DNA from: CAYYMX01 sp964473045
GTDB lineage: Bacteria > Pseudomonadota > Alphaproteobacteria > Methylaequorales > Methylaequoraceae
Length of the DNA stretch: 20,627 bases
Reading direction: 5' to 3'
Assembly: GCA_964473045.1 (NCBI GenBank)
Contig: CAYYMX010000017.1
Location: forward strand, 1-20,627
Shown: in pieces, positions 8,136 through 15,327 of the stretch
Position numbering within the stretch: position 1 is the stretch's first letter
Layout: each line of letters begins with the position of its first letter
The notes under the pieces: generated by a model
What the model was told of the DNA's origin: nothing
The model's input: the letters and a program-made list of their open reading frames with translations, nothing else
Databases searched by the model: none
Made by a program: the position numbers and the translations under genes

Positions 8136-9214
8136 GTTTACCTAAAGAGAAGCCCTCAAACCCTTTTTTTTCTTCTGGTCCTACAAGAAAGCCAGAAGGT
8201 TGGTCATTAAAGAAAATAAAAAAAAATTTTCTTGGAAGATATCATCGAGCTAACGACACAAGGATTTATATAAACTCTATACTTGAAAAAATAAAAATTA
8301 CCCTTCAGATTCCTAACAAGTTTAGTTTGTTTTTAGTGCCTGGTTCGTGTACTGGAGGAATGGAGGCTGCAATATGGTCGCTTTTAGGTGATAGAAATAT
8401 TACTTCAATTGTGTATGATTTTTGGGCTGAAGAATGGGATAACGATTTAAAAAAATTAAATATAAATGTTGATTGCAGGAAGTGTATTAATGGAATGTTT
8501 CCTGACGTAAAAAACATTCCAATCGAAAATGATTTAATCTTCGTTTGGACTGGGACATCAACAGGGATGGTAATACCTAATACTGACTTTATATCAAAGA
8601 ATCAGTTAGGACTTGTTGTAAGTGATATAACATCTGCCGTATTTATATATAAGATACCATGGGAAAAGATTGATATTTCAGTGTTTTCTTGGCAAAAAGC
8701 TTTAGGTTCAGAATCTCAACATGGAGTTGTTGTTATGAGTCCCAAAGCCCAACAAATGCTGAATAAAAAATTAAAAAGAATACCAAAAATTCTTGATTTA
8801 AATAGTTTTGATTTTTTAATCAATACTCCATCACTTCTTGTGATTTCTGACTTGGAATTATGCCTTGATTTATATGTAAGTAGAGGAGGATTGAAGGGAA
8901 ATAAAAAAATATGTCTTGAAAACAAAGAAATTCTAGATAATTGGGAAAAAAATTCTAAATACATTGAGTATTTTGTAAAAAATGAAAACTGTAGAGCTTT
9001 AACACCTTGTTATTTTGTTTTTAAAAAAAAATATAAAACTTTAGAACTATTTGATTTTTTATTCAAAAATAAAATTGCATTTGATATTGAAAATTATAGA
9101 AAAGCTAAATCAGGAATACGTATTTGGACTGGACCAACAATTAAAAAAAAAGATTTAATTACACTAACAAATTGGCTAGATTGGTCTTTTGATAAATTTT
9201 TAAAAAGCCAGTGA
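8132..9214 (+). CDS. serC: Phosphoserine aminotransferase (alphaproteobacterial subtype)
   Basis: SerC transfers an amino group from glutamate to 3-phosphohydroxypyruvate, giving phosphoserine, and is PLP-dependent. It has 360 residues. The N-terminus NPFFSSGPTRKPEGWSL, the GRYHRA segment (35-40), VPGSCTGGMEAAIWSLLG (69-86) and FSWQKALGSESQHG with the PLP-binding Lys at 189 fit the SerC subtype of Alphaproteobacteria and Methanosarcina rather than the E. coli type. It begins at ATG 8132 inside the transporter stop and ends in a GTGA overlap with hisZ. In many Alphaproteobacteria serA follows serC; here serA is absent from this position and hisZ follows directly. Confidence 0.93.
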   Translation: MSLPKEKPSNPFFSSGPTRKPEGWSLKKIKKNFLGRYHRANDTRIYINSILEKIKITLQIPNKFSLFLVPGSCTGGMEAAIWSLLGDRNITSIVYDFWAEEWDNDLKKLNINVDCRKCINGMFPDVKNIPIENDLIFVWTGTSTGMVIPNTDFISKNQLGLVVSDITSAVFIYKIPWEKIDISVFSWQKALGSESQHGVVVMSPKAQQMLNKKLKRIPKILDLNSFDFLINTPSLLVISDLELCLDLYVSRGGLKGNKKICLENKEILDNWEKNSKYIEYFVKNENCRALTPCYFVFKKKYKTLELFDFLFKNKIAFDIENYRKAKSGIRIWTGPTIKKKDLITLTNWLDWSFDKFLKSQ

Positions 9215-10338
9215 AGAGTCAACTTTTACCAGAAGGATTTAGAGATAGTTTGCCAGAATTGGCAGATAAGCAATATAAAATAAATTCGTTATTTATTGAC
9301 TTTATGCAAAACAATGGATATTTGCTTGTAAATCCACCTCTTCTAGAATTTGAAAGTTCACTTTTTTTTCTCAACAAAAGTGAGGAAAATGTAGATTCGT
9401 TTAGAGTATTAGATCCATTGTCGCAAAAAATGATGGGCTTAAGGTCAGATATAACACTGCAAATAGGAAGAATATCATGTGGTTCGCTTTCTAAAACCCT
9501 AAGACCACTTAGACTCTGTTATTCAGGAGAAGTTATGAAAGTAAAAAATACTAGTCTTGATATGTCAAGACAACTTACTCAAATAGGAGCAGAGATAATT
9601 GGCATTAAAAATAGTTTTTGTGAATATGAATTAATAGAATTAATAATTGAGATTTTAAAAAAATTAAAAATTAAGAAATTTATTATAAGTTTTACAATGC
9701 CAACATTATTGGATGCAATAGCCCAAGATTTTAAATTAAGTAAGAGTAATTATGAATTTATTAAAGATAGATTTAAAAATAAAAACTTTACCGGCTTAAA
9801 CAATATATCCAATGGTCTTGAAAATATTTCGTCACTTTTATTTTCTTCTGTTGGCGATCCCAATCAAAATATTTCAAAAATTAAAAATTTTGACTTCCCT
9901 CCTATTACCCAAAAAGAAGTTAATAATTTTTTGTCGAGCATTATAAAATTAAAGGAAAAATTTTCTAAGTATCGGGTTTTAATTGATCCTTTGGAAATTG
10001 ATGACTCTGAGTACCATTCTGGGATCGCATTTAAAGTATATTCAGAAAACCTTAAAGAAATTTTTTCAGGTGGTAAATACAATGTTTTTAATGAGAATTG
10101 TATTGGTTTTTCTGGTTTTTTAGAGAACTTGATAAATGAGTCAGAACTTAAGTTTGATCAAAGAAAAAAAATTTTTGTATCTATTGAAACTTCTTTGAAA
10201 CAAAAAAAATCTTTTCAAAAGAAAAGATTTGTTGTTGTTCCTGCGGGCAAAAAACTTAAATTAAATGAAATAAAAAGTGAAGCAAAAAAGTATAAGTGTG
10301 ATTTTTTTTTCATTAAGAATAAAATTCAGAAGGTATAA
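9211..10338 (+). CDS. hisZ: ATP phosphoribosyltransferase regulatory subunit
   Basis: HisZ is a catalytically inactive paralogue of histidyl-tRNA synthetase that binds the short form of HisG and enables the first step of histidine synthesis and its feedback control. It has 375 residues. It begins LLPEGFRDSLP, has the class II motif-2-like stretch MMGLRSDITLQIGRI (75-89) followed by RPLRLCYSGEV (98-108), and a GGKYNVF segment in the motif-3 area. There is no C-terminal anticodon-binding domain, which separates it from HisS. The GTG start at 9211 overlaps the serC stop by 4 bp. The short-form hisG it needs is not in the window. The tail carries the Shine-Dalgarno for purA. The overall sequence is divergent and Lys/Ile/Phe-rich. 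Confidence 0.88.
   Translation: MKSQLLPEGFRDSLPELADKQYKINSLFIDFMQNNGYLLVNPPLLEFESSLFFLNKSEENVDSFRVLDPLSQKMMGLRSDITLQIGRISCGSLSKTLRPLRLCYSGEVMKVKNTSLDMSRQLTQIGAEIIGIKNSFCEYELIELIIEILKKLKIKKFIISFTMPTLLDAIAQDFKLSKSNYEFIKDRFKNKNFTGLNNISNGLENISSLLFSSVGDPNQNISKIKNFDFPPITQKEVNNFLSSIIKLKEKFSKYRVLIDPLEIDDSEYHSGIAFKVYSENLKEIFSGGKYNVFNENCIGFSGFLENLINESELKFDQRKKIFVSIETSLKQKKSFQKKRFVVVPAGKKLKLNEIKSEAKKYKCDFFFIKNKIQKV
10328..10333 (+). promoter_or_regulatory. Shine-Dalgarno sequence for purA
   Basis: AGAAGG lies 9 bp before the purA ATG and inside the last codons of hisZ. It is one of the few clear ribosome-binding sites in the window and fixes the purA start at 10343 rather than the in-frame ATG at 10277. 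Confidence 0.7.
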
Positions 10339-10342
10339 AATT

Positions 10343-11635
10343 ATGGGTAATGTTACAGTTGTTGGAGTTCAGTGGGGTGATGAAGGTAAGGGTAAAATTG
10401 TGGACTGGTTATCTAATAAGGCTGATATTGTTGTTAGATTCCAAGGTGGAAATAATGCTGGTCACACAATTGTTGTTAACAAAAAAAAAATTGCACTGAG
10501 TTTAATCCCATCAGGTATTATTCGAAAAAATAAAATATCTGTAATAGGAAATGGTGTAGTTGTACATCCCCCAGCATTGCTTGATGAAATTTCTAATTTG
10601 AAGAAAATTGGTATTCTCATAAATAGTAAAAATTTAATAATATCTGAAAAAGCAACGATAATTTTTAGTTTTCATAAGAAAATTGATATGATTAGAGAAA
10701 AATTAAAAGGACCTAACAAGATTGGGACAACAGGAAGAGGTATTGGACCTGCCTATGAAGATAAAATAGGTAGAAGAGCAATTCGCCTAGGTGATTTAAA
10801 GAATCAAGAAACTCTTCAAAATAAAATAAAGAACATACTAGACTTTCATAATACTATTTTAAATGGTTTAGGTGCAAAACCTATTAAAATTCAGGAAACC
10901 TTATCGGAAATAAGTGTCTATAAAAATAAAATTTTGAAATTTGTTCAAAGGATTTCTCCAGTAATGGATTTTGCCAAAAAAAATAACAAAAAGATTTTAT
11001 TTGAAGGTGCACAAGGTATTTTACTTGATGTTGATCATGGAACTTATCCCTTTGTAACTTCATCCAACACTGTTCCAGGTTCGGCATCAACAGGGTCAGG
11101 TGTATCAATTAAACAACTTGGTTTTTTATTAGGTATAGTGAAAGCATATACTACTAGAGTTGGAAGTGGACCATTTCCATCAGAACTAGATGGGAAAATA
11201 GGAAAAAAGCTAGGAGAAATAGGTAATGAATTTGGAACGGTTACAGGTAGACAAAGAAGATGTGGATGGTTTGATTCAATAATTGTCAAAAATTCAATTG
11301 ATGTTTCAGGTGTTGATGGTATTGCTTTAACCAAATTAGATGTTTTAGATAGTTTTGATGAAATTAGAATTTGTGTTGGGTATGAATTAAATGGGAAAAA
11401 AATAGATTATTTTCCAGAAACTGAATTCGAACAAAAATCTTTAAAACCAATATATGAAACTCATAAAGGATGGTTGGAAAACACTGTAGGGGCAATGACT
11501 TGGACTGATCTTCCAGCGTTGGCCATAAAGTATGTTAGAAGAATCGAAGAATTAATTGGTAGTCAAGTTGTGATTTTATCAACAAGTCCAAAAAGAGAAG
11601 ACACGATTTTAGTTAAAGATCCATTTATTGGTTAA
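10343..11635 (+). CDS. purA: Adenylosuccinate synthetase
   Basis: PurA joins aspartate to IMP with GTP to form adenylosuccinate, the first committed step to AMP. It has 430 residues, the same size class as E. coli PurA. The N-terminal P-loop-like motif GDEGKGK starts at residue 12 with catalytic Asp13, and GGNNAGHTIV carries His41; both positions coincide with the E. coli numbering. GTTGRGIGPAYEDK, FEGAQGILLD and ALTKLDVLD are also present. The ATG at 10343 has AGAAGG upstream and follows the hisZ stop by four bases. The 3' end overlaps convergent rpoH by 11 bp, leaving no space for a separate terminator. Confidence 0.97.
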   Translation: MGNVTVVGVQWGDEGKGKIVDWLSNKADIVVRFQGGNNAGHTIVVNKKKIALSLIPSGIIRKNKISVIGNGVVVHPPALLDEISNLKKIGILINSKNLIISEKATIIFSFHKKIDMIREKLKGPNKIGTTGRGIGPAYEDKIGRRAIRLGDLKNQETLQNKIKNILDFHNTILNGLGAKPIKIQETLSEISVYKNKILKFVQRISPVMDFAKKNNKKILFEGAQGILLDVDHGTYPFVTSSNTVPGSASTGSGVSIKQLGFLLGIVKAYTTRVGSGPFPSELDGKIGKKLGEIGNEFGTVTGRQRRCGWFDSIIVKNSIDVSGVDGIALTKLDVLDSFDEIRICVGYELNGKKIDYFPETEFEQKSLKPIYETHKGWLENTVGAMTWTDLPALAIKYVRRIEELIGSQVVILSTSPKREDTILVKDPFIG

Positions 11636-12515
11636 AGTTTTTTTTGTAATCAATATTTTTTATAGTCTTCTGAATTTTTTTAAAAGCTTTGGCTTCAACC
11701 TGTCTAACTCTTTCTTTTGAGATGCAAAAGCTTTTGCTTAATTCATCTAATGTTAAAGGGGTGTCGACAAGCCTCCTTTGTGTGAGAATTTTTCTTTCCC
11801 TTGGTTCAAGATTTTTTAGAGCTAAAAGTAACATTTTTTTTCGCTTTGACAATTCATCTTCATTAATAATTTTATTTTCATGAGATTCCCTTTCATCAAT
11901 TATACCATTAATCCATTCTTCGTTAGATTCAGAATTATACAGGTTATTTAGCGAATGATCGTATCCAGCCAATCTTCTATTCATATCAATTACATCAGTT
12001 TCTGTAACTTCTAACCTTCCAGCAATTTCTGTAACTAATTCAGGTTGCAAATCTCCTTCGTCGATTGCTTTAAGTTTTCCTTTTAGGGAGCGTAAGTTAA
12101 AAAATAATTTTTTTTGTGCTGCAGTAGTTCCAATTTTTACCAATGACCATGAACGTAAAACGAACTCTTTAATTGATGCACGGATCCACCACATAGCATA
12201 AGTTGACAAACGAAAACCTTTTGATGGATTAAATCTTTTTAACGATTGAATCATCCCAACATTGCCTTCAGAGATTAGGTCATTCAAAGGTAATCCATAT
12301 CCTCTAAATTTCATAGCTATCTTAACAACTAAACGAAGGTGAGAATTAATTAATCTATGTGCTGCTGATAAAGATTTTTTCTCTCCCCATTCTTTTGCTA
12401 ATTTAATTTCTTCTGATTTGCTAAGTAATGGATATTTTCTAATATCAATCAGATATTGAGAGATATTGCCCTCGTATAAAACCTTGCTAATTTTTTTTCT
12501 ATAATTATTTAACAT
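11625..12515 (-). CDS. rpoH: RNA polymerase heat-shock sigma factor RpoH (sigma-32)
   Basis: RpoH directs RNA polymerase to chaperone and protease genes. It has 296 residues. Region 2 is clear (LISEGNVGMIQSLKRFNPSKGFRLSTYAMWWIR, about 80-112; core word NPSKGFRLSTYAMWWIR). The RpoH box QKKLFFNLR at 134-142, which distinguishes sigma-32 from other group 3 sigmas, follows, and region 4 carries a helix-turn-helix at about 253-280 (LTLDELSKSFCISKERVRQ). A promoter-like element lies only 9 bp before the ATG (see the promoter entry), suggesting a leaderless or nearly leaderless message. It lies 156 bp downstream of the co-directional rluD gene and is convergent with purA. FtsH, a known RpoH-degrading protease in E. 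coli, is encoded in the same window. Confidence 0.96.
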   Translation of the reverse strand: MLNNYRKKISKVLYEGNISQYLIDIRKYPLLSKSEEIKLAKEWGEKKSLSAAHRLINSHLRLVVKIAMKFRGYGLPLNDLISEGNVGMIQSLKRFNPSKGFRLSTYAMWWIRASIKEFVLRSWSLVKIGTTAAQKKLFFNLRSLKGKLKAIDEGDLQPELVTEIAGRLEVTETDVIDMNRRLAGYDHSLNNLYNSESNEEWINGIIDERESHENKIINEDELSKRKKMLLLALKNLEPRERKILTQRRLVDTPLTLDELSKSFCISKERVRQVEAKAFKKIQKTIKNIDYKKNFNQ

Positions 12516-12671
12516 TATAATTTAATCATAGTATTTGCCAAAAAAAATTCAAGAAAAAATGAATACAGGATGAACAAAAAATTGTAACTTATTCATACTA
12601 AATTTTTTTCCTAATTAATACAGATACTTATAAAATAGTAAAAGCTATATATATTTAGTAAATAGTGCTTT
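12516..12671. other. rluD-rpoH spacer, longest gene-free stretch
   Basis: These 156 bp hold the rpoH promoter at the rpoH end. At the rluD end there is a weak inverted repeat (AAAAGC at plus 12640-12645 and GCTTTT at 12667-12672) with an inner TATTTAcTAAATA palindrome, followed on the minus strand by only four T. It might attenuate transcription after rluD but is too weak to call a terminator. No tRNA or open frame of note is seen. Confidence 0.4.
12525..12552 (-). promoter_or_regulatory. Predicted rpoH promoter
   Basis: On the minus strand, TTGAAT (plus 12547-12552) is followed after 16 bp by TATGAT (plus 12525-12530), a good sigma-70-type match. One base upstream is a C, so the -35 also reads CTTGAA, the sigma-32 -35 word, and the -10 is preceded by C (CTATGAT), compatible with an alphaproteobacterial sigma-32 -10. 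Only nine bases (TAAATTATA) separate the -10 from the rpoH ATG, so transcription would start about two bases before it. No Shine-Dalgarno is present. Confidence 0.55.
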
Positions 12672-13667
12672 TTAGTATTTTGTTTGTTTAAGTATTTGAA
12701 GTAAGCCTTGAATATCTTTTGGAGTTTTGGATTCAAAAAAAAATTCCTTTTTTTTAAATGGATGAAAAAAACCTAAAACTTTGGCGTGTAAAGCGTGTCT
12801 ATTTAATTTAACAAAATTGTCTGAAATAAATTTTTTAGTAATTTCCGGAATTTTTTCAATTTTAATATTTTTTTTATATTTACTATCTCCTATTAATGGG
12901 TTTCCATTGTAGTTCATGTGTACTCTTATTTGATGTGTTCGTCCTGTTAATAGTTTGCAGTGAATATGGCTAATAAATATATTGTCATTAAGTTTGAATT
13001 CTTTGGAAAGTTTGTAATAAGTTATAGCTTGCTTCCCACTTTCAAAATTTGTTACTGACATTTTTTTTCTATCAAATTTTGATCTAGCAACATTTTTATC
13101 TATCTTCCCTTCATTTTTTAGGAGTCTATTCCAAACTAATGCCTCGTATTCTCTTTTGATAGTTCTTTTTTTAAATTGGTTTGATAGATCATTATGGGCT
13201 AAATCATTTTTTGCAATTACTAAAATACCGCTTGTCATTTTGTCGATTCTATGAACAATTCCAGGTCTAAGAGTCCCGCCGATACCAGACAAGCTATTCT
13301 TGCAATGATATAAAAGTCCATTAACTAGAGTTTTTTCATAATTTCCGGTAGAAGGATGAACAACCATACCTGCAGCTTTATCAACTACAATTAAATCATT
13401 ATCTTCATAAATTACATTTAAATTTAGCTCTTCTGCCTTTATGTTTGTTTCAATTGGTGGTAAAAAAAATAATTTTATTACACCTACTTTATTTAGTTTA
13501 AAAGACTGGTCATCAATAATTTTGTTATTAAGTATAACATTTTCAGAATTAATTAGGTTTTGGACCTTGTTTCTTGATATATTTTCTAATTTGCTAGAAA
13601 TAAAAGAATCCAATCTTTTTCCTAAATCATTGCTACTTACAGAAATAGTAATATAATTTTCTTTCAA
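12672..13667 (-). CDS. rluD: RluA/RluD-family 23S rRNA pseudouridine synthase
   Basis: The protein is predicted to isomerise uridines in 23S rRNA (RluD type, helix 69). It has 331 residues, with an N-terminal S4 RNA-binding domain (about 14-65, GKRLDSFISSKL) and an RluA catalytic domain. The catalytic Asp is at 142 in PGIVHRIDKMTSGILVIAK; the usual HRLDKDTSG is slightly changed here to HRIDKMTSG. LTGRTHQIRVHM and the closing NRHALHA segment are also conserved. The start is TTG (13665-13667): AGGA lies nine bases upstream, and no ATG or GTG is near. The start codon shares base 13667 with the ATG of the divergent small gene. The symbol is by family; RluC-type specificity is possible. In Alphaproteobacteria this gene commonly neighbours rpoH. 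Confidence 0.9.
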   Translation of the reverse strand: MKENYITISVSSNDLGKRLDSFISSKLENISRNKVQNLINSENVILNNKIIDDQSFKLNKVGVIKLFFLPPIETNIKAEELNLNVIYEDNDLIVVDKAAGMVVHPSTGNYEKTLVNGLLYHCKNSLSGIGGTLRPGIVHRIDKMTSGILVIAKNDLAHNDLSNQFKKRTIKREYEALVWNRLLKNEGKIDKNVARSKFDRKKMSVTNFESGKQAITYYKLSKEFKLNDNIFISHIHCKLLTGRTHQIRVHMNYNGNPLIGDSKYKKNIKIEKIPEITKKFISDNFVKLNRHALHAKVLGFFHPFKKKEFFFESKTPKDIQGLLQILKQTKY

Positions 13668-13972
13668 TGAAAAAATTCCTAAAATTTCTAGTAATTACAC
13701 TTGGTATAATTATTATTATACTTTTTATTTTTACAATAGTTTCATTAATTTCAAAATATAAAAATGAGTATTCTGTTAGAGATAAATTATCAAACTTAAA
13801 TATCCAAATTAATGAAGATTATAAAATTTTTTCTATTGATATTGAGGAAAATAAATTATACATGAACTTAATGAATAACTTTACTGAAGAATTCTTAATT
13901 AAAGTTTATTCCTTAAAAGATGGTTCTTTGTTAAATGAAATAAATTTAGAAATGATAAAAAGTGATAAGTGA
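13667..13972 (+). CDS. Small single-pass membrane protein, DUF6476-like
   Basis: This 101-residue protein has one strongly hydrophobic helix (about residues 6-29) after a Lys-rich start, then a small predicted extracytoplasmic or cytoplasmic domain. The C-terminal pattern (a Phe/Ile-Ser-Ile-Asp segment, then KLYMNL, then VYSLKDGSLLNEINL) resembles, from memory, the DUF6476 proteins that lie divergent to rluD and rpoH in many Alphaproteobacteria; location agrees. Its function is unknown. ATG 13667 shares one base with the divergent rluD start, so there is no intergenic region and its promoter must lie inside rluD. No clear Shine-Dalgarno is seen. It overlaps the next gene by 11 bp, suggesting co-translation. 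Confidence 0.72.
   Translation: MKKFLKFLVITLGIIIIILFIFTIVSLISKYKNEYSVRDKLSNLNIQINEDYKIFSIDIEENKLYMNLMNNFTEEFLIKVYSLKDGSLLNEINLEMIKSDK
13677..13680 (-). promoter_or_regulatory. Shine-Dalgarno for rluD
   Basis: AGGA on the minus strand lies nine bases upstream of the TTG start of rluD, and supports that unusual start. It sits inside the first codons of the divergent gene at 13667. Confidence 0.45.
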
Positions 13973-14420
13973 AAAATTATTAATTTTTCTTTCAGCATGG
14001 ATAATTGAAAATACTGAATTTAATAAAAAAATTGATCCTCCAGATTTTTTTATGCTTTCGCATAATGAAATGTCAGAAAAAGCATGCTATTCTTCTAAAA
14101 GATGTAGCGTAAAAGCTTATTACGTAAAAGGTCAGGGAATCTTTTATATTGATGTTTTGCATCCGGAAAAAAATATTTGTGATCAATCAATTATATTGCA
14201 TGAATTAATTCATCATTATCAAAAGAATACGACAAGAAGCTTTGATTTAGATAAGGAAACTATTTGGGAATTGAGAGAAAGGCAGGCATTGTATTATCAA
14301 AATATATTCTTAATTTCTCAAAAAAGACGAAATAATAATAAAGGTCCAGAGAACGTAAGGCAATGTGAAGGTGGGTCTTACCTAGATTTGCAATACAAAT
14401 ATAATAGACCTAACGAATGA
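13962..14420 (+). CDS. Putative HExxH metal-binding protein, DUF6647-like
   Basis: This 152-residue protein has a zincin-type motif, HELIHHYQ, at residues 80-87, preceded by hydrophobic IIL and followed about 20 residues later by Glu103 and Glu106 (ETIWELRERQALYYQ), either of which could be the third ligand. Three Cys (42, 48 and 73) precede the motif. The N-terminus is mildly hydrophobic (LLIFLSAWII) but not a clear signal peptide. The layout resembles DUF6647, a short alphaproteobacterial family with an HELVHHLQ-like motif; this is from memory. Protease activity is not established. The GTG start at 13962 lies in the end of the preceding gene (11 bp overlap); no other start fits. The 3' end overlaps the tail of blh by 11 bp. 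Confidence 0.75.
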   Translation: MISEKLLIFLSAWIIENTEFNKKIDPPDFFMLSHNEMSEKACYSSKRCSVKAYYVKGQGIFYIDVLHPEKNICDQSIILHELIHHYQKNTTRSFDLDKETIWELRERQALYYQNIFLISQKRRNNNKGPENVRQCEGGSYLDLQYKYNRPNE

Positions 14421-15327
14421 GTTTGCTAAATGTAAATTTGGAAAAATTTACAAGAAGAATATGTGGTATGGTTAATGATGCTAACGCAATAATTATATAT
14501 TTTATCGATTCATTAACTTGATTATTTATTTTTAAATGGATGATAGCTAAGATTAACATTGTTAATGTTATAAAAAGTATAGGTAGAGTCTTTAAAAATA
14601 GTTCATTGGCTTTTAATTTTAACTCAGCTTTTTCATGTATGAGATGCCTAACAGAATGAAGAAAGCAGAAATAAATAAAAAAAGAAATTAAAGGTTCAAA
14701 ATAGAAGAAACAAAAAAATAATATTAATAATTCAAAAACCAAAATATCATTTAAAAAAAATAAGAATTTTTTTTTTATTTTTAAAAACAACAACAAAGAA
14801 AAACATAAAAATGAGAGAATAATTAAAACTCTACTTGTTTCCTTTAAATACAGAATAAAATCATTATTGACTAAGAAAAAAATAAAAATCAATTGAGTTT
14901 TTTCAAAAAAAAATTCAAAAGGAAAACATATTATAATGGTACCTCTAATAAAAATTTCTAGATTTTTTTCTAAACTATTGTTTGTAGTAATGCTGTCTCC
15001 TATTCCAAAGTGAAAAAATGATAGTATTAAAAATATTGACAAAATTTTATTAGGAAATTTAAGCCAGAATGTGAAAAATATAATTGAAATTGCAAGATAA
15101 ATTATATAAAAGATTGCTTTTTGAATATTGTTAGAGATAATGTTTTTCCTTTGGGCAGTTAGTATATCAAGACTTCCATGAGCAAGTCCCGGCCAAAGAA
15201 GTGGAATTAAAAATAATAGAACCTGATTTTTAAAATTTGAATAGAAAAAATTATTGAAAATCATGGAAGTACAAAAAATTAAAATTAATGATAAAAAGAA
15301 TATTTTAGTATCAATAAATTTTTTCAT
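14410..15327 (-). CDS. blh: Brp/Blh-family beta-carotene 15,15'-dioxygenase
   Basis: Blh cleaves beta-carotene symmetrically into two retinals and is an integral membrane, iron-dependent enzyme unrelated to the RPE65/BCO family. It has 305 residues, mostly hydrophobic helices. The histidines expected at the metal centre are all present: PGLAHGSLDIL (His50), FFHFGIGD (His106), and FLHSVRHLIHE (His224 and His228), with a further TIPH near the C-terminus (His289). It is last in the retinal operon; its start overlaps the crtY end by 17 bp. It is among the most AT-biased genes here, rich in Phe, Ile, Leu and Lys. Its product completes the chromophore for the opsin at the other end of the cassette. 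Confidence 0.93.
   Translation of the reverse strand: MKKFIDTKIFFLSLILIFCTSMIFNNFFYSNFKNQVLLFLIPLLWPGLAHGSLDILTAQRKNIISNNIQKAIFYIIYLAISIIFFTFWLKFPNKILSIFLILSFFHFGIGDSITTNNSLEKNLEIFIRGTIIICFPFEFFFEKTQLIFIFFLVNNDFILYLKETSRVLIILSFLCFSLLLFLKIKKKFLFFLNDILVFELLILFFCFFYFEPLISFFIYFCFLHSVRHLIHEKAELKLKANELFLKTLPILFITLTMLILAIIHLKINNQVNESIKYIIIALASLTIPHILLVNFSKFTFSKLIR

Noticed and set aside
11044..11334. Minus-strand open frame of 96 codons opposite purA
   Set aside because: It is antisense to conserved PurA motifs, and no independent start signal or family resemblance is seen.
12640..12672. Inverted repeat at the rluD stop as an intrinsic terminator
   Set aside because: Only six paired bases, mostly A/T, with a loop of about 20 and four T following; much weaker than the opsin terminator.
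12672..13667. Met in place of the usual Asp in HRIDKMTSG of the pseudouridine synthase as a sign of inactivity
   Set aside because: The catalytic Asp is the one directly after Ile (residue 142), which is kept; the changed residue two positions later is not the nucleophile.
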